Made by a program: the position numbers and the translations under genes. A DNA stretch of 64,000 bases, taken from NCBI RefSeq assembly GCF_007753265.1, contig NZ_CP036349.1, forward strand, positions 2,327,363-2,391,362. Direction: 5' to 3'. Of the stretch, positions 1 to 10,000 are shown one piece after another (position 1 is the stretch's first letter; each line of letters starts with the position of its first letter). Source of the DNA: Botrimarina mediterranea (GTDB lineage: Bacteria > Planctomycetota > Planctomycetia > Pirellulales > Lacipirellulaceae). A model generated the notes under the pieces. It saw only the letters and a list, made by a program, of their open reading frames with translations, was not told where the DNA came from and did no database searches.

Positions 1-24
1 ACCGTGTCAGTTTACAGCGGCGGC

Positions 25-291
25 TCAGAACTCGGTCGCCGCACTGGCCAGTTGCTCGGCAGCGACGCCAAAGATCCAGCTATGCGCCAGGTCGCTGACT
101 TTCGCCACGAGCGGTAGGTCGTCACGGCCGAAGCTGCCCGAGTCCTTCCACTCCTCGCCCTCCTTGTAGAGACGGCTGAGGGTGACATTGTGTCGGGGGC
201 CGTTCTGAGTATCGTTCTCCCAGATTGCCGCGCGGACTCGGCCAACACGGACTTCGTGAACCGGACGCATCTTCTTCGCTTGAGTAGCCAT
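25..291 (-). CDS. small conserved hypothetical protein upstream/downstream of DUF932 gene
   Basis: An 88-residue soluble protein of unknown function. The ATG at 291 is chosen over an in-frame upstream start at 366 because AAGGAGAG lies a few bases before it and the upstream residues look like read-through of a leader. The protein is basic at its N-terminus (MATQAKK) and carries conserved-looking WEND and HNVTLSRLY segments followed by an acidic stretch. It is too small for confident domain assignment. It sits 90 bp downstream of the DUF932 gene on the same strand, so both may be one transcript. Small partners next to DUF932 proteins are common on plasmids and integrative elements of planctomycetes (general knowledge), which hints at a mobile-element accessory role; this is inference. 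Confidence 0.7.
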   Translation of the reverse strand: MATQAKKMRPVHEVRVGRVRAAIWENDTQNGPRHNVTLSRLYKEGEEWKDSGSFGRDDLPLVAKVSDLAHSWIFGVAAEQLASAATEF

Positions 292-381
292 CGCAAAACT
301 CTCCTTGGTAAAGGAACAGGAAACCATCACGGAGCCGCAACACACGACACCGCGAACACACCACATAGCTCGTCGCGATTA

Positions 382-1404
382 TCACGCGGCGAGTGCCAAG
401 AGCGACGCCGCCTTTGCGTCAATCTCGACCCGGTCGCCCGCGTAGCGGACTTCTTGGGCGAGACGCGTGAGCGCATCGACCAGCGAGAAGATCGAGAACC
501 GCCCGCTCTGCTGCGCCAGCTCGGTCGCCTTGGCCGCGAGGCCGCGGGGGATTCCTTCGCTGGCCAGTGTCTTCAGAACATCATCGGCTGCGGAGCCGAG
601 CGTCTGTTGCATGGCGCCGGAGATCACCTTCACGAAGCCGTCGCGACGCTCGTCACGTTTGGCGACCAGCCGCTCGATAAGCCGACGGATCTCCGAAAGC
701 CCGTCGCCCACTTTGGCGGTGTGCTTGCGGGTGAACTCGACGACCTCGACCGCGTCCCACACGATGTGGTTCTGGCACACGGCCTGGAACCAGAACGTCT
801 GGATGCCCAAGGACCGTCTGCCAACCTCCGAGTTCCACACAAAGAAACCCGGCGCGAAGGCCTCGCCCTCGATCTCAATCCACCCGGTAGGGTCGATCAA
901 GAACGCGAACAGGTCCTGCTCGCCGCAGTAGAGCCCGGTCGCGCCGTTCATGCCCACTTGCGGGGGCTCGAAGTCGCTCGCGAACTCACTAACAACTGAC
1001 AACAGGTCGTCGTTCCAGAGCCGCGTGTAGCTGACGCCATGCAGCGAACGAATCGACTTGCCGGTGGCGAGCAGCTGGAGCGGCTTGTCGCTGGCGGGAA
1101 GCGTCTCCCGCAACGCTTGACTCGCCGTCTCTGCCGAGAGTCGATTGATTGTCTCCTTGCTCACGCCGGCGAGCCGGCAGAGCTGGGAGAACGACCAGTC
1201 GCTGAGGCGATGGATGTCGTCGTCCAGGGCGAGGGTCACCTCGCCGCCGACCACCTGCGGTCGCAGCGTTTGCGGCGGTTGCCAGTGGTCCGTCGAGAAT
1301 CGCTTTTCTTGGCCACAGTGGTCGCGCAGCTCGACGAGCGAGCTGAAGCGTTCGTCGGGAGACCGCTCGAACAGTTGCTGGGAAGCTCGGGTAAGGGTAG
1401 CCAT
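382..1404 (-). CDS. DUF932 family protein (phage/plasmid-like)
   Basis: A 340-residue protein with the look of the DUF932 family, found on plasmids, prophages and integrative elements with no settled biochemical function. The ATG at 1404 follows CTGGAGT and is preferred to the ATG at 1521, whose extra 39 residues have no family resemblance. Family-like features are the N-terminal segment on sorting residues to a central 'LWNDDLLSVV' region, the 'GLYCGEQDLFAFLIDP' type segment near the middle and the following 'NSEVGRRSLGIQTFWF' and 'CQNHIVWD' segments, which are the best conserved part of such proteins. No transmembrane segment or signal peptide is seen. The start is followed upstream by about 370 bp without a convincing gene. 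Its presence suggests that the left edge of the window belongs to an accessory element. Confidence 0.85.
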   Translation of the reverse strand: MATLTRASQQLFERSPDERFSSLVELRDHCGQEKRFSTDHWQPPQTLRPQVVGGEVTLALDDDIHRLSDWSFSQLCRLAGVSKETINRLSAETASQALRETLPASDKPLQLLATGKSIRSLHGVSYTRLWNDDLLSVVSEFASDFEPPQVGMNGATGLYCGEQDLFAFLIDPTGWIEIEGEAFAPGFFVWNSEVGRRSLGIQTFWFQAVCQNHIVWDAVEVVEFTRKHTAKVGDGLSEIRRLIERLVAKRDERRDGFVKVISGAMQQTLGSAADDVLKTLASEGIPRGLAAKATELAQQSGRFSIFSLVDALTRLAQEVRYAGDRVEIDAKAASLLALAA

Positions 1405-1780
1405 CGTGATTACTCCAGGAAAGAATGAAAGGGAAAGAAACAGCCGACACAGGGCTGAGCCGAACGCTGCGGTGACAGGCAACGAACGACTCAACCCCGG
1501 GTCGGCTGCTGGAGTAAGCAATGCTGATGGAGGAGTCGGGACGCACGAACTCGCACGAAATACGCACTCAACAAAACCTGAGTAGTTACGCCGCCGCCTC
1601 CTCCGTGCGCAGCTCGGTGGCTCGTGGGTGAACGAGCCAGGAGCGTCGCAAGGGTCAGGCGACTAGGGTCCCATCTATTCGAAGCGAGAAGGAAGAAAGA
1701 GCGTGGGCTTTGGCCGGTCAGAAAGGCTGCCTGCCAAGTTCCATACCACTCTTATGCCGGAATGTCACGCGGGTGTGCTG
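1405..1780. other. intergenic, promoter region of the DUF932 gene; no gene seen
   Basis: About 375 bp without a supportable gene. It must hold the promoter of the minus-strand DUF932 gene and the 3' end of the transcript of the next minus-strand gene. Short open frames here lack a ribosome binding site and have no protein-like character. Confidence 0.5.
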
Positions 1781-2077
1781 TTAGAAACAAGAAAAGGTGG
1801 GTTCATCGACACGGAACTGGTCGTAGTCCGGCAGGATCGCCCCTGAGTCGAGCGTCGACTCGGTTAGCAGCCACAAGGCCGTCCGCCGTTCTTGGTGGCT
1901 GATAAGCCAGCGAATTGCTTCGGCCTTCTCACACGGCAGCAGCGCCCAGTAACAGGCTTCGTTGCCAGCACGCATCGAAAAACAGCGGCGTAACAGAAAT
2001 AAGGAGGTGTGGTGATGCTCGGGAGCGATTAACTCGACACCCTCGACCGATACCACGACAAGATAGCAATCGTTCAT
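1781..2077 (-). CDS. small hypothetical protein
   Basis: A possible 98-residue protein not recognised as a member of any family. Starting at the ATG at 2077 the sequence looks protein-like (MNDCYLVVVSVEGVELI, then HHH and a Trp/Leu-rich middle with WALLPCEKAEAIRWL). The open frame runs further upstream to 2251, with other ATGs at 2119 and 2179, but that part is rich in Arg and Ser and looks like read-through. An ATG at 2179 has GGAG only three bases away and would begin 16 bp after the stop of the upstream secreted WD40/PDZ gene, so coupling is possible. No signal peptide or membrane segment is evident. Both the existence and the start are uncertain. Confidence 0.4.
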   Translation of the reverse strand: MNDCYLVVVSVEGVELIAPEHHHTSLFLLRRCFSMRAGNEACYWALLPCEKAEAIRWLISHQERRTALWLLTESTLDSGAILPDYDQFRVDEPTFSCF

Positions 2078-2195
2078 GCGATAGACGTACCACGCCGAGC
2101 TAGCCAATCGCAAGCTCATCCGTAGCCGGCTGCTTCGCCACGCAGAAGGCACATTGGAAACGACAAACAGGCGGAGCATTCGCTCCGTGGTTTCG

Positions 2196-3623
2196 TCACT
2201 CCTTCGCCGCCGCGTCATCGGGCAGTGCGTCTGACTTTGGCTGGGAAGCATCGTCCTCGTCCGATTCGCCTGTCACTGAGTCAACTGCCACCGAGTCGAG
2301 CGTCAGCGTGCCGTTGATATAATAGGCAATCGATTTGCCATCGGGGCTGATCCGGACCTCCTCGACCGCGTGTTCCCCCGGTGGCTCGACTTGGCGGATC
2401 TTCGACCCATCGGTAGCGGACCAGAGGGTCACTTCACCGCTGGGGGCGCCGATCGCCAGCACCCCGTCGGCGGTCATGTCGAAGGTCGTCAAGAGCGGAT
2501 GGGGAGAGCGGCCCGAGGACTCCTTGAACCACCAACCGACGGGGCCTTTCGGCGAATCGCCATCTTCCGAATCGGCGTCGATTCGCATCGTCGGCTTCCA
2601 TCCTAGATTGATCTGCTTGGTGAATTCACGCTCCCCGAGGTCGAGCACGTAGATGGAGTCGTGACTTCCAATGAGGAACTGCTGGCTGTCAGCGGAAAAT
2701 TTTGTCTCTTGAAAGCTGTCGTCGAATGGGATCGAGAAGACCCTTCGCCGCGTGGCCAGGTCGAACACCTCGACCATGAATCGCGTGTCACCGCGCTGGC
2801 GCCGCTCTGCGACCACAGCGAACCACTTGCCATCCGGGGAGACGCCCCTCAGACCGGATGGTTTGACTTCTTCGGTGGCGATAATCGAATTAATTTCGCC
2901 GCTGGCCGCGTCGAGGAAGACGTAGTAATCATCCTTGGTAAAGATAGTGACCGGTACGCCATCCCGCCTCGCGAGTGGCGGCAAGAGGCGAACGGTGTCA
3001 CCGACGATTTCTCCACGGCTGCGCACCATGTCGATGCGTTTCTCACCGCGTTGGCCTCGGGGGATGATGGAGATGCCGACGTTGGTGCCGGCCGGTCCCT
3101 GGAGGGCGGCAGTGGTTGCTTTCTCACCTCGCCCCAGGAGATTACGCCGCTCCCCAAACTCGTGCGTCGCGACGATCTCGTCTCCGACTTTGATCTTGGC
3201 TTCGTCGGCCGGACTGCCAGGAGTGACGCTGCTTACCAACAGCTTCCCCCCTTCTTCATCGTAACGCAAACCAACGACCCCTGGCGGCAGTCGCCAGCGG
3301 ATGTTCGCGACTTGCCCCGTCGTCAGGTTCATCGCTTGGGTAGCGCGGGTGGATACCATGAGCGCCTGCTTGCTGTCGCGCGTCACGGCAATCGTGAAGG
3401 GCGTGATCGACTGCTCATGCTGGACCCGGAAGCCATCGACGGCAACGACCATCACCCCCTTTCCCGATGAGAACAGGACTTGTTTGCTGTCGGGCGTGAA
3501 CTGCAACACGTTCGCCGAGTAGGGCTTACCCGAGCGGCTGAGAACACGGAGTGTGTAGTACTCCGCACTCGCGGAACCAGCTACGAAACTAACCAAGAGG
3601 AAGCAGGCGAAACATCGAAACAT
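2196..3623 (-). CDS. secreted WD40-like/PDZ domain protein
   Basis: A 475-residue exported protein. The ATG at 3623 gives a clean signal peptide (MFRCFACFLLVSFVAGSASA, cleavage after about residue 20), preceded by GAGGGCC; the in-frame ATG at 3695 would spoil it. The mature part begins with beta-propeller-like repeats ('FTPDSKQVLFSSG', 'VTRDSKQALMVS'), interrupted at about residues 115-190 by a PDZ domain (VTPGSPADEAKIKVGDEI), then continues with further 'SPDGKWFAVV', 'SADSQQFLIG' and 'SPDGKSIAYY' blades. The C-terminus is acidic and low-complexity. Such proteins in planctomycetes are periplasmic scaffolds of unknown target. Its 5' end abuts the left copy of the 250-bp repeat, so the island boundary lies immediately upstream of this gene and its native promoter may have been displaced or may lie in the repeat. 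Confidence 0.8.
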   Translation of the reverse strand: MFRCFACFLLVSFVAGSASAEYYTLRVLSRSGKPYSANVLQFTPDSKQVLFSSGKGVMVVAVDGFRVQHEQSITPFTIAVTRDSKQALMVSTRATQAMNLTTGQVANIRWRLPPGVVGLRYDEEGGKLLVSSVTPGSPADEAKIKVGDEIVATHEFGERRNLLGRGEKATTAALQGPAGTNVGISIIPRGQRGEKRIDMVRSRGEIVGDTVRLLPPLARRDGVPVTIFTKDDYYVFLDAASGEINSIIATEEVKPSGLRGVSPDGKWFAVVAERRQRGDTRFMVEVFDLATRRRVFSIPFDDSFQETKFSADSQQFLIGSHDSIYVLDLGEREFTKQINLGWKPTMRIDADSEDGDSPKGPVGWWFKESSGRSPHPLLTTFDMTADGVLAIGAPSGEVTLWSATDGSKIRQVEPPGEHAVEEVRISPDGKSIAYYINGTLTLDSVAVDSVTGESDEDDASQPKSDALPDDAAAKE

Positions 3624-3627
3624 GGGA

Positions 3628-3876
3628 TGGCCCTCAGCATGGGTGCATAGCTCGACAAAGGACGGGATTATAAACGGGCTACCACTGACTCTCAATCAGC
3701 CGCCCAGCCCACCGACGCCCATCCAAGCACCCTCAAAGCTCGCCCCCATCAACGCCTCTCCCTCGCGCCCCTTCCGCTGTCACCCTCACGTCGGCCTCGC
3801 CCCGCCGTATGGGCCGACGTGAGGGGGATGGCGGGAGGCGGCGCGGTCCCCCTTCTGCCGAGCCGGAACTGAGGTC
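3628..3876. repeat. left copy of 250-bp direct repeat (island boundary)
   Basis: An imperfect direct repeat, with its partner at 24673-24919. The two are collinear over their whole length, with an offset of 21045 bp on the left half and 21043 bp on the right half, so only about two bases of indel separate them. Identical blocks are 3628-3646, 3691-3702 and a 74-bp core at 3765-3838; 3849-3867 and 3871-3876 are also shared. The core holds a perfect inverted repeat. The copies bracket the defence gene island on both sides. Confidence 0.9.
3783..3825. terminator. perfect 14-bp stem with 15-nt loop in the repeat core
   Basis: Bases 3783-3796 pair perfectly with 3812-3825 (CCCTCACGTCGGCC against its reverse complement) around loop 3797-3811, which contains TCGCCCCGCCG. 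There is no T-tract, so it is not a canonical intrinsic terminator, but it could insulate the divergent genes on either side. The same hairpin recurs at 24826-24868, and a related one at 15432-15503. Confidence 0.6.
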
Positions 3877-3887
3877 GCGTCACGTCC

Positions 3888-3899
3888 AAACCGCGGTTT
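3888..3899. promoter_or_regulatory. 12-bp perfect palindrome upstream of the helicase gene
   Basis: AAACCGCGGTTT is a perfect palindrome 170 bp before the helicase start and just outside the repeat. Position and symmetry suggest an operator; no cognate repressor can be assigned from sequence. A 34-codon open frame (3918-4022) follows it, of doubtful reality. Confidence 0.35.
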
Positions 3900-4068
3900 A
3901 GTTCCTATCTATTGCCCATGAACGCGTTAGAGCGACCGACGCTAGTTCCAAGCGGAACCCCGCTGGTTTACCATAAGGTTCTTGTCGGTTCCTGCCACGG
4001 CGGCGTTCCCGCTAAGTGTTCGTAGGGAGATGGCGGTGTTCGGATGTTTTGAATGAAAGGTTTGACAG

Positions 4069-7000
4069 ATGCAAGACGGCGGCTCGGCCTCTCCTACTAG
4101 CCCTGACGAAGATGCCGAGCGCACGGGAAGCGAATCGGCTCCGCACCTTGCCATCGAGGCGGCCGACTCGTTCAACTACGCCGCCTGGCAGAACGCCGTG
4201 CCGCTGCTGCGAAGTGTGTCGATCGACAACTCGGGTGGCCCTGAACTCTCTTCGCTCGTCGTCGAGCTGAAAGCCTCGCCGGGTTTCGCCCGCGACCGGC
4301 GGTGGACAATCGATCGCGTCGGGGCGGGTGAGACGCTCACGCTAAAAGACGTCGATCTCGAAATCGACCCAGCTTATCTCGACGGCCTGGACGAGGCAGA
4401 GCGAGGCGTCCTGACGTTTCGACTGATACGCAAGGGCGAAGCTCTTCACGAGACAACGCACGTGCTGCGTGTGCTCGCCCGCGACGAGTGGGGAGGCATG
4501 TCGACGATGGGGGAACTGTTGCCGGCGTTTGTGACCCCTAACGACCCCGCGCTGGCCACGCTGCTCCGGTCGGCCGCGACGCTGCTCGGCCAACACGGTC
4601 ACCCGACCGCTCTGGACGGTTATCAGTCCGGCGACCCCAATCGCGCTTACCTGCTTGCCGCGTCACTCTGGTCCGCCGTGGCAGGCCGGTCTCTTATCTA
4701 CGCCAACCCGCCGGGGAGTTTCGAGCAAGTCGGGCAAAAGACACGTCGTGTCGGGACAGTGCTGAGCGACGGACTAGCGACGTGTCTTGATACGTCGCTG
4801 TTGTTCGCATCGGCCCTGGAAGCGGTGGGGCTCAATCCCGTTCTGGTGATGACCCAAGGACACTGCTTCACCGGCGTCTGGCTGGTCGAGAGGTCGTTCA
4901 AGCGGCTCGTCGAACGGGATTGCAGCGAGCCGCGCAAAGCAATCGCCGCGAAAGAGCTGCTGGTCTTCGAAACAACGATGGTGACCCACCAACCGCCCGG
5001 GCGATTCCCCGATGCGGTGACGATGGCGACCGGCGCCATTTCCGAGGAGAAAGAACACGAGTTCGTCGCGGTCGTCGACGTGTCGCGGGCCCGGATGTCC
5101 CAGGTCCTGCCGCTGGCTTCTCACTCCGCCCGGAAAGAAGAAGTCCCCGATGAGCTGGAGTCGGGTCCGCCTCCGTTGCCGGCGTCGCCCGGTTACGATT
5201 CGGCGCCGGCGACCGAAACCGAAGAGCGTCCCCAAAGTCCTGCTGGCCGCATCGAGCGCTGGCAGCGGAAGCTGCTCGACCTGTCGTTACGCAACAGGCT
5301 GCTCAACTTTCGCCCTTCCAAGCAGACCGTTCCGATCTTGTGCCCCGATGTGTCGCGGCTGGAGGATCGACTGGCCGACGGGGCTCGCCTGCGGCTGGTG
5401 TCTCTCGCCGACGGGAACCCCCTGGGGCAGCGGGACGCGGAGCTGCACCAGAAACGAACGAAGAAGGACATCGACTGGGAGTTCGCTCGGCAGGCGTTTG
5501 ACCGGGACGAGGTGGTCTCTCCGGTCGATCTGCGGGACCTCGATGTACGGCTCACGGCGCTCTACCGGAAGGTGCGCAGCGACTTGGCGGAAGGTGGGTC
5601 GAACACCCTATATCTGGCGGTCGGATTCCTGCGCTGGAAGCAAAACCCCACCGACGAGAAGACCTACCGGGCGCCCCTACTGTTGGTGCCGGTGAAGTTG
5701 ACGCGGCGCAGCGCTTCTTCTCCCTACTACCTTGCCAACCATGAAGACGAGGTCCGCTTCAATGCCACCTTGCTCCAGTTGCTAAAGAAGGACTTCGACT
5801 GCGACCTCACGGAGTTCGAGTCAGACTTGCCAATGGACGACAGCGGCGTCGACGTGCCGCTGGTGCTAGACCGGATGCGGCAAGCGGTGCGTGACATCCC
5901 GGGTTTTGAGGTGGTTGAAGAAGCGGCGATTGCGCCCTTTTCGTTCGCCAAGTACCTGATGTGGAAGGACTTGGTCGATCGGGTCGGACAACTAGAGCAC
6001 AACCGCGTCGTGCGTCACTTGATCCACGAGCCCGACAAAGCGTTTGCGGCGGACGGCGTCGGCCCGATGCCCCAACCGCACGAGATCGATACGCGGTATG
6101 CCTCGGCGGAGATCGTCCACCCGCTGCCGGCCGACTCGTCGCAGCTCGCGGCGGTGATGGCCGCCTCCGAAGGGCATGACATGGTGATTGTCGGCCCCCC
6201 CGGCACGGGGAAGAGTCAGACGATCGCGAATCTTATCGCGCAGTGTCTCTCCGTCGGCAAGACGGTTCTGTTTGTCGCGGAGAAGACGGCGGCCCTCGAT
6301 GTGGTGCACCGTCGGCTCAAGTCGCACGGGCTCGGCGACTGCTGCGTCGAACTCCACTCCAACAAAGCTGAGCGACGGCGATTCCTCGATCAGCTCGAGG
6401 CTTCTTGGAAGCATCGTGGCAAAGGGAAGGCGTCCGAGTGGGTGACGATCAACGAGCGGCTGCAAGTCCGCCGTGACCAACTTAACGCCTACGCCGCGGC
6501 GGTGCATACGGCCGACTCCAACGGCTGGACCGCTTATCGCGCAATGGGGGAATGCGTGCGGGGCCGCCAGGTGGAGACGCCCCGGCTCGATTGGCCCGCG
6601 TCGGTCCGCCACGATCAAGCGGCGTATACGCGGCTCCAGACGACCGTCGGGGAACTCGCCTCGACGTTCCAGGCCGTTCCGGCTGAGGCGGCGCTGTCGC
6701 GGGTGCAGGCGACCGAGTGGTCGATGGCTTGGGAGACGGGGCTGTTGGAATCCTGTCGTCAGCTCGAATCGGCGTCCGCCTCGCTGGCGGCCTCGATCAC
6801 CGCGCTCTCAGCGAAACTTGAAACTCCGGAATTGGCGGACGTCTCCTCGGCGCAACTGACCCACCTCTACCGGTTGGGTCACGAGTTGACACGCCCTAGT
6901 CTTCCCGCCGCCGAAATCCTGCTCCACGAAAGTCTCGACGCGCTCCCGTCGACATTGGACGAACGACGTGGTCTGGTTGAGCGTAGGGACCAAGCGAATG

Positions 7001-10000
7001 ACTCGCTGCAGAACGCACTGCTTGGCTACTGCCAAGCGCTCGGCGTCTCAGCGGCGGGTCCGGTTCCCGAAGCGATGAAGAGTCGGCTCTACCGATTAGC
7101 GAACGAGTTGGTGCGCCCTGAACTTCCGCCACCCGAACTGGTATTCCACCAGCAGTTCGATGAATTGACGCTAGCCCTTGCTGAGCGGCCGGCGCAACTG
7201 CGGGGTCGCGATCAGGCCTTCGACGCAATCGAAGCGCGCTCGTTCAACCCGGCTCTCATCGAACGCATCAAGGTTCAGGACTTGGAAGCCGAGTGGGGGA
7301 AGGCCTCAGGGTCGTTCTGGCCCGTCTCGTTGCTCAAGAAGAGCGGCGTGAAGAAGAAGTTGAAGGCGTACATGAAGGCGGGAGGAACTGCCGAACCCGA
7401 AATCGACCTGCCCCTGCTCGGCGAATACCGAAGTGCGTGTGAGCGCCTGACGGAGAACCTCGCAGCGCTGGGCCTCCCGCCGCACCTGCAAGCCGCCGTT
7501 GAGAAAGACGCCGGCGCGCTGGACTCCCAGCTCCCCTTGGCCGTGCGTCTGCGGGAAGCGATCATCGCGGCGGGACTCACCCCGGACGGAGTCGGCAAGA
7601 CTTCGCAGGGCGCTCTCGAACCCCTGATCGAGGCGGCGCGGCGCCTCTATCCACCCGGGCGGGAGGTGGAAACTCTCCGCGTGAGCCTGGCGGAGAACCT
7701 CGCTGCGCTCGGCTTGCCCTCCGAGCTTCAGGCCGAGGTCACACGGGACGCTAGCGCCCTGGACGCGCAGGTGAAAGCGGTTCGGAGCATTCGTGAAGCG
7801 GCCACCGCCCTGGGCTTCTCGGGCGACCGCCGGTCGCAGACGCTGCAAGCAATTCTAAGGGCGGAAGAGCAGCCCCGCCGCGAGGCGGCCGCCGACTGCT
7901 GCCGGTCGGCCAAGGCGTTTCAAGTCGCCTGGGTGGCGTACACGAAACAAGCCGCCTCTCAGCCGGTCGCATCCGCGTCGGCGACCGTGGTGGCCGACGC
8001 GGCCGCCCAAGCGCAACAGGTGCTTGCTCGTCGCACGGCGCTGAGACAGTGGACCGCTTGGGTGGCGGTCAAGAAGCGGTCGGAGCAGCTCGGTTTAGGG
8101 TCGTTTGTCGAGGCGCTCGAGAACGGAAACATGACTGCGGCAGAAGCCGCGGCGCAGTTTCAGTTGGCCTACGCTCGGTGGTGGCTCCCCGCGGTGGTCG
8201 ACAAGCGCGAGCCGCTGCGAGCTTTTCAAAAGTTCCTTCAGGAAGACGCCATCGAAGAGTTTTGTAGCCTGGACGACCAGGCACGCCGAGCCGCGGCGCC
8301 GAGGGCTCGGCACGCCGTGCTCCATGGCCTGCCGCCGACCGATCAGGTTCCCCGTAAGTCCGAGCTGGGGCTGCTGCGTCATCAGATGGGCCTCAAGCGC
8401 CCGAGCAAGTCGATCCGCGAAGTGATTGGGGGCATGCCCGACACGTTTGGGAAGCTGGCCCCTTGTTTGCTGATGTCGCCCCTGTCGATCGCGCAGTACC
8501 TGCCCGCCGACCAGGCCCTGTTCGATGTGGTGGTGTTTGACGAGGCGTCGCAGATTGCCACCTGGGATGCGATCGGCGCCATCGCCCGCGGCAAGCAGAC
8601 CATTATTGTCGGCGATCCCAAGCAGCTCCCGCCGACCAACTTCTTTGGCCGGACCGACAGTGATGAGGACAGTGCGGAACTCGAGGACCATGAAAAGGAC
8701 CTGGAGAGTATCCTGGACGAAGCGCAGGCTTCGGGATTGCCCACCCTTCAGCTCAACTGGCACTACCGCAGCCGCCATGAATCGCTGATCGCCTTCTCCA
8801 ACTGGAACTACTACGGCAACCAGCTCGTGACGTTCCCCGCCGCCGAGTCGGAGCACCGGGGGGTCTCGCTGAAGCACGTGAAGGGGGCGCTGTACGATCG
8901 AGGCAAAAGCCGCACCAATCGCCAGGAGGCCGAGGCAATCGTAGCAGACGCGGTGGAGCGGATGCGGCGGTGCCTACGCAAGCCAGAAACAGAGCGGCTT
9001 ACCTATGGCGTGGTGACCTTCAACAGCCAGCAGCAGGAGTTGATTCAGGACTTATTCGACGACGCGCAGCGGCAGCACCCCGAGCTGGAGTGGTTCTTCT
9101 CCGACGATCGCATCGAACCGACGGCCGTCAAGAACCTGGAAAACGTGCAGGGAGACGAACGGGACGTGATGATGTTCTCGATCACGTTCGGCTTCGACGC
9201 CGTGGGGAAGTTCCCGGTTGATTTTGGGGCGATCAATCGCGACGGGGGCGAACGCCGCCTCAATGTGGCGGTGACTCGTGCACGGCAAGAGCTGGTTGTT
9301 TTCGCATGCTTCTTGCCCGACCAACTCCGTGCCGAGCGGTCCGGCGCCCGCGGCGTTCACGACCTCAAGGCGTTCCTGGAATACGCCGAGAAGGGGCCCG
9401 AAGCGATCGTCGCACGGGTCGAGGGGTCGCTGGGGGGGCTCGAGTCTCCGCTAGAGGAGGCGGTCGCTGCGGCGCTGGAGCAGCGGGGCTGGCGCATCGA
9501 CCCTCAAGTGGGCGTTTCCGGCTTCCGCATCGATCTGGGGGTCGTGCATCCCGACAAGCCAGGGGCTTACCTGGCAGGCGTCGAGTGCGACGGCGCGACG
9601 TACCATCGTTCGGCGGTGGCGCGGGATCGTGACAAGACGAGGCAACAGGTCTTGGAGAACTTGGGATGGACGATCCTACGGGTCTGGTCGACCGACTGGT
9701 GGTACGACCCGGAGTCGGCCATTGAGCAGCTCCACGCCGCGCTCAATGAGCAACTAGACCTGACACGTAAGGAAGCCGCTGGCGAGGCCTCGGCCGGCGG
9801 TCTCGATACCCCGCTAAGCGACGACACGACGGAGCCCCTTGATTCGTTGCCAGAGGCGCCCGGCGGCTGCAAGCTGGACGACTTGCCGGCGGACGACGGC
9901 GTCAACGAGTTGGCGGAAGAGCGATCGAGAGAGCTGAAGGCCCGTCCGCAGCTTGTCGCGAAGCAGGCCGCCCAGGCAGCCCGGCCGCTCTACGTCCGCG

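Noticed and set aside
190-999. A 269-codon open frame antisense to the DUF932 gene
   Set aside because: No start signal, low-complexity composition, and the minus strand has clear family motifs.
2661-3470. A 269-codon open frame antisense to the WD40/PDZ gene
   Set aside because: Same reason: shadow of repeats and GC-rich codons, no domain seen.
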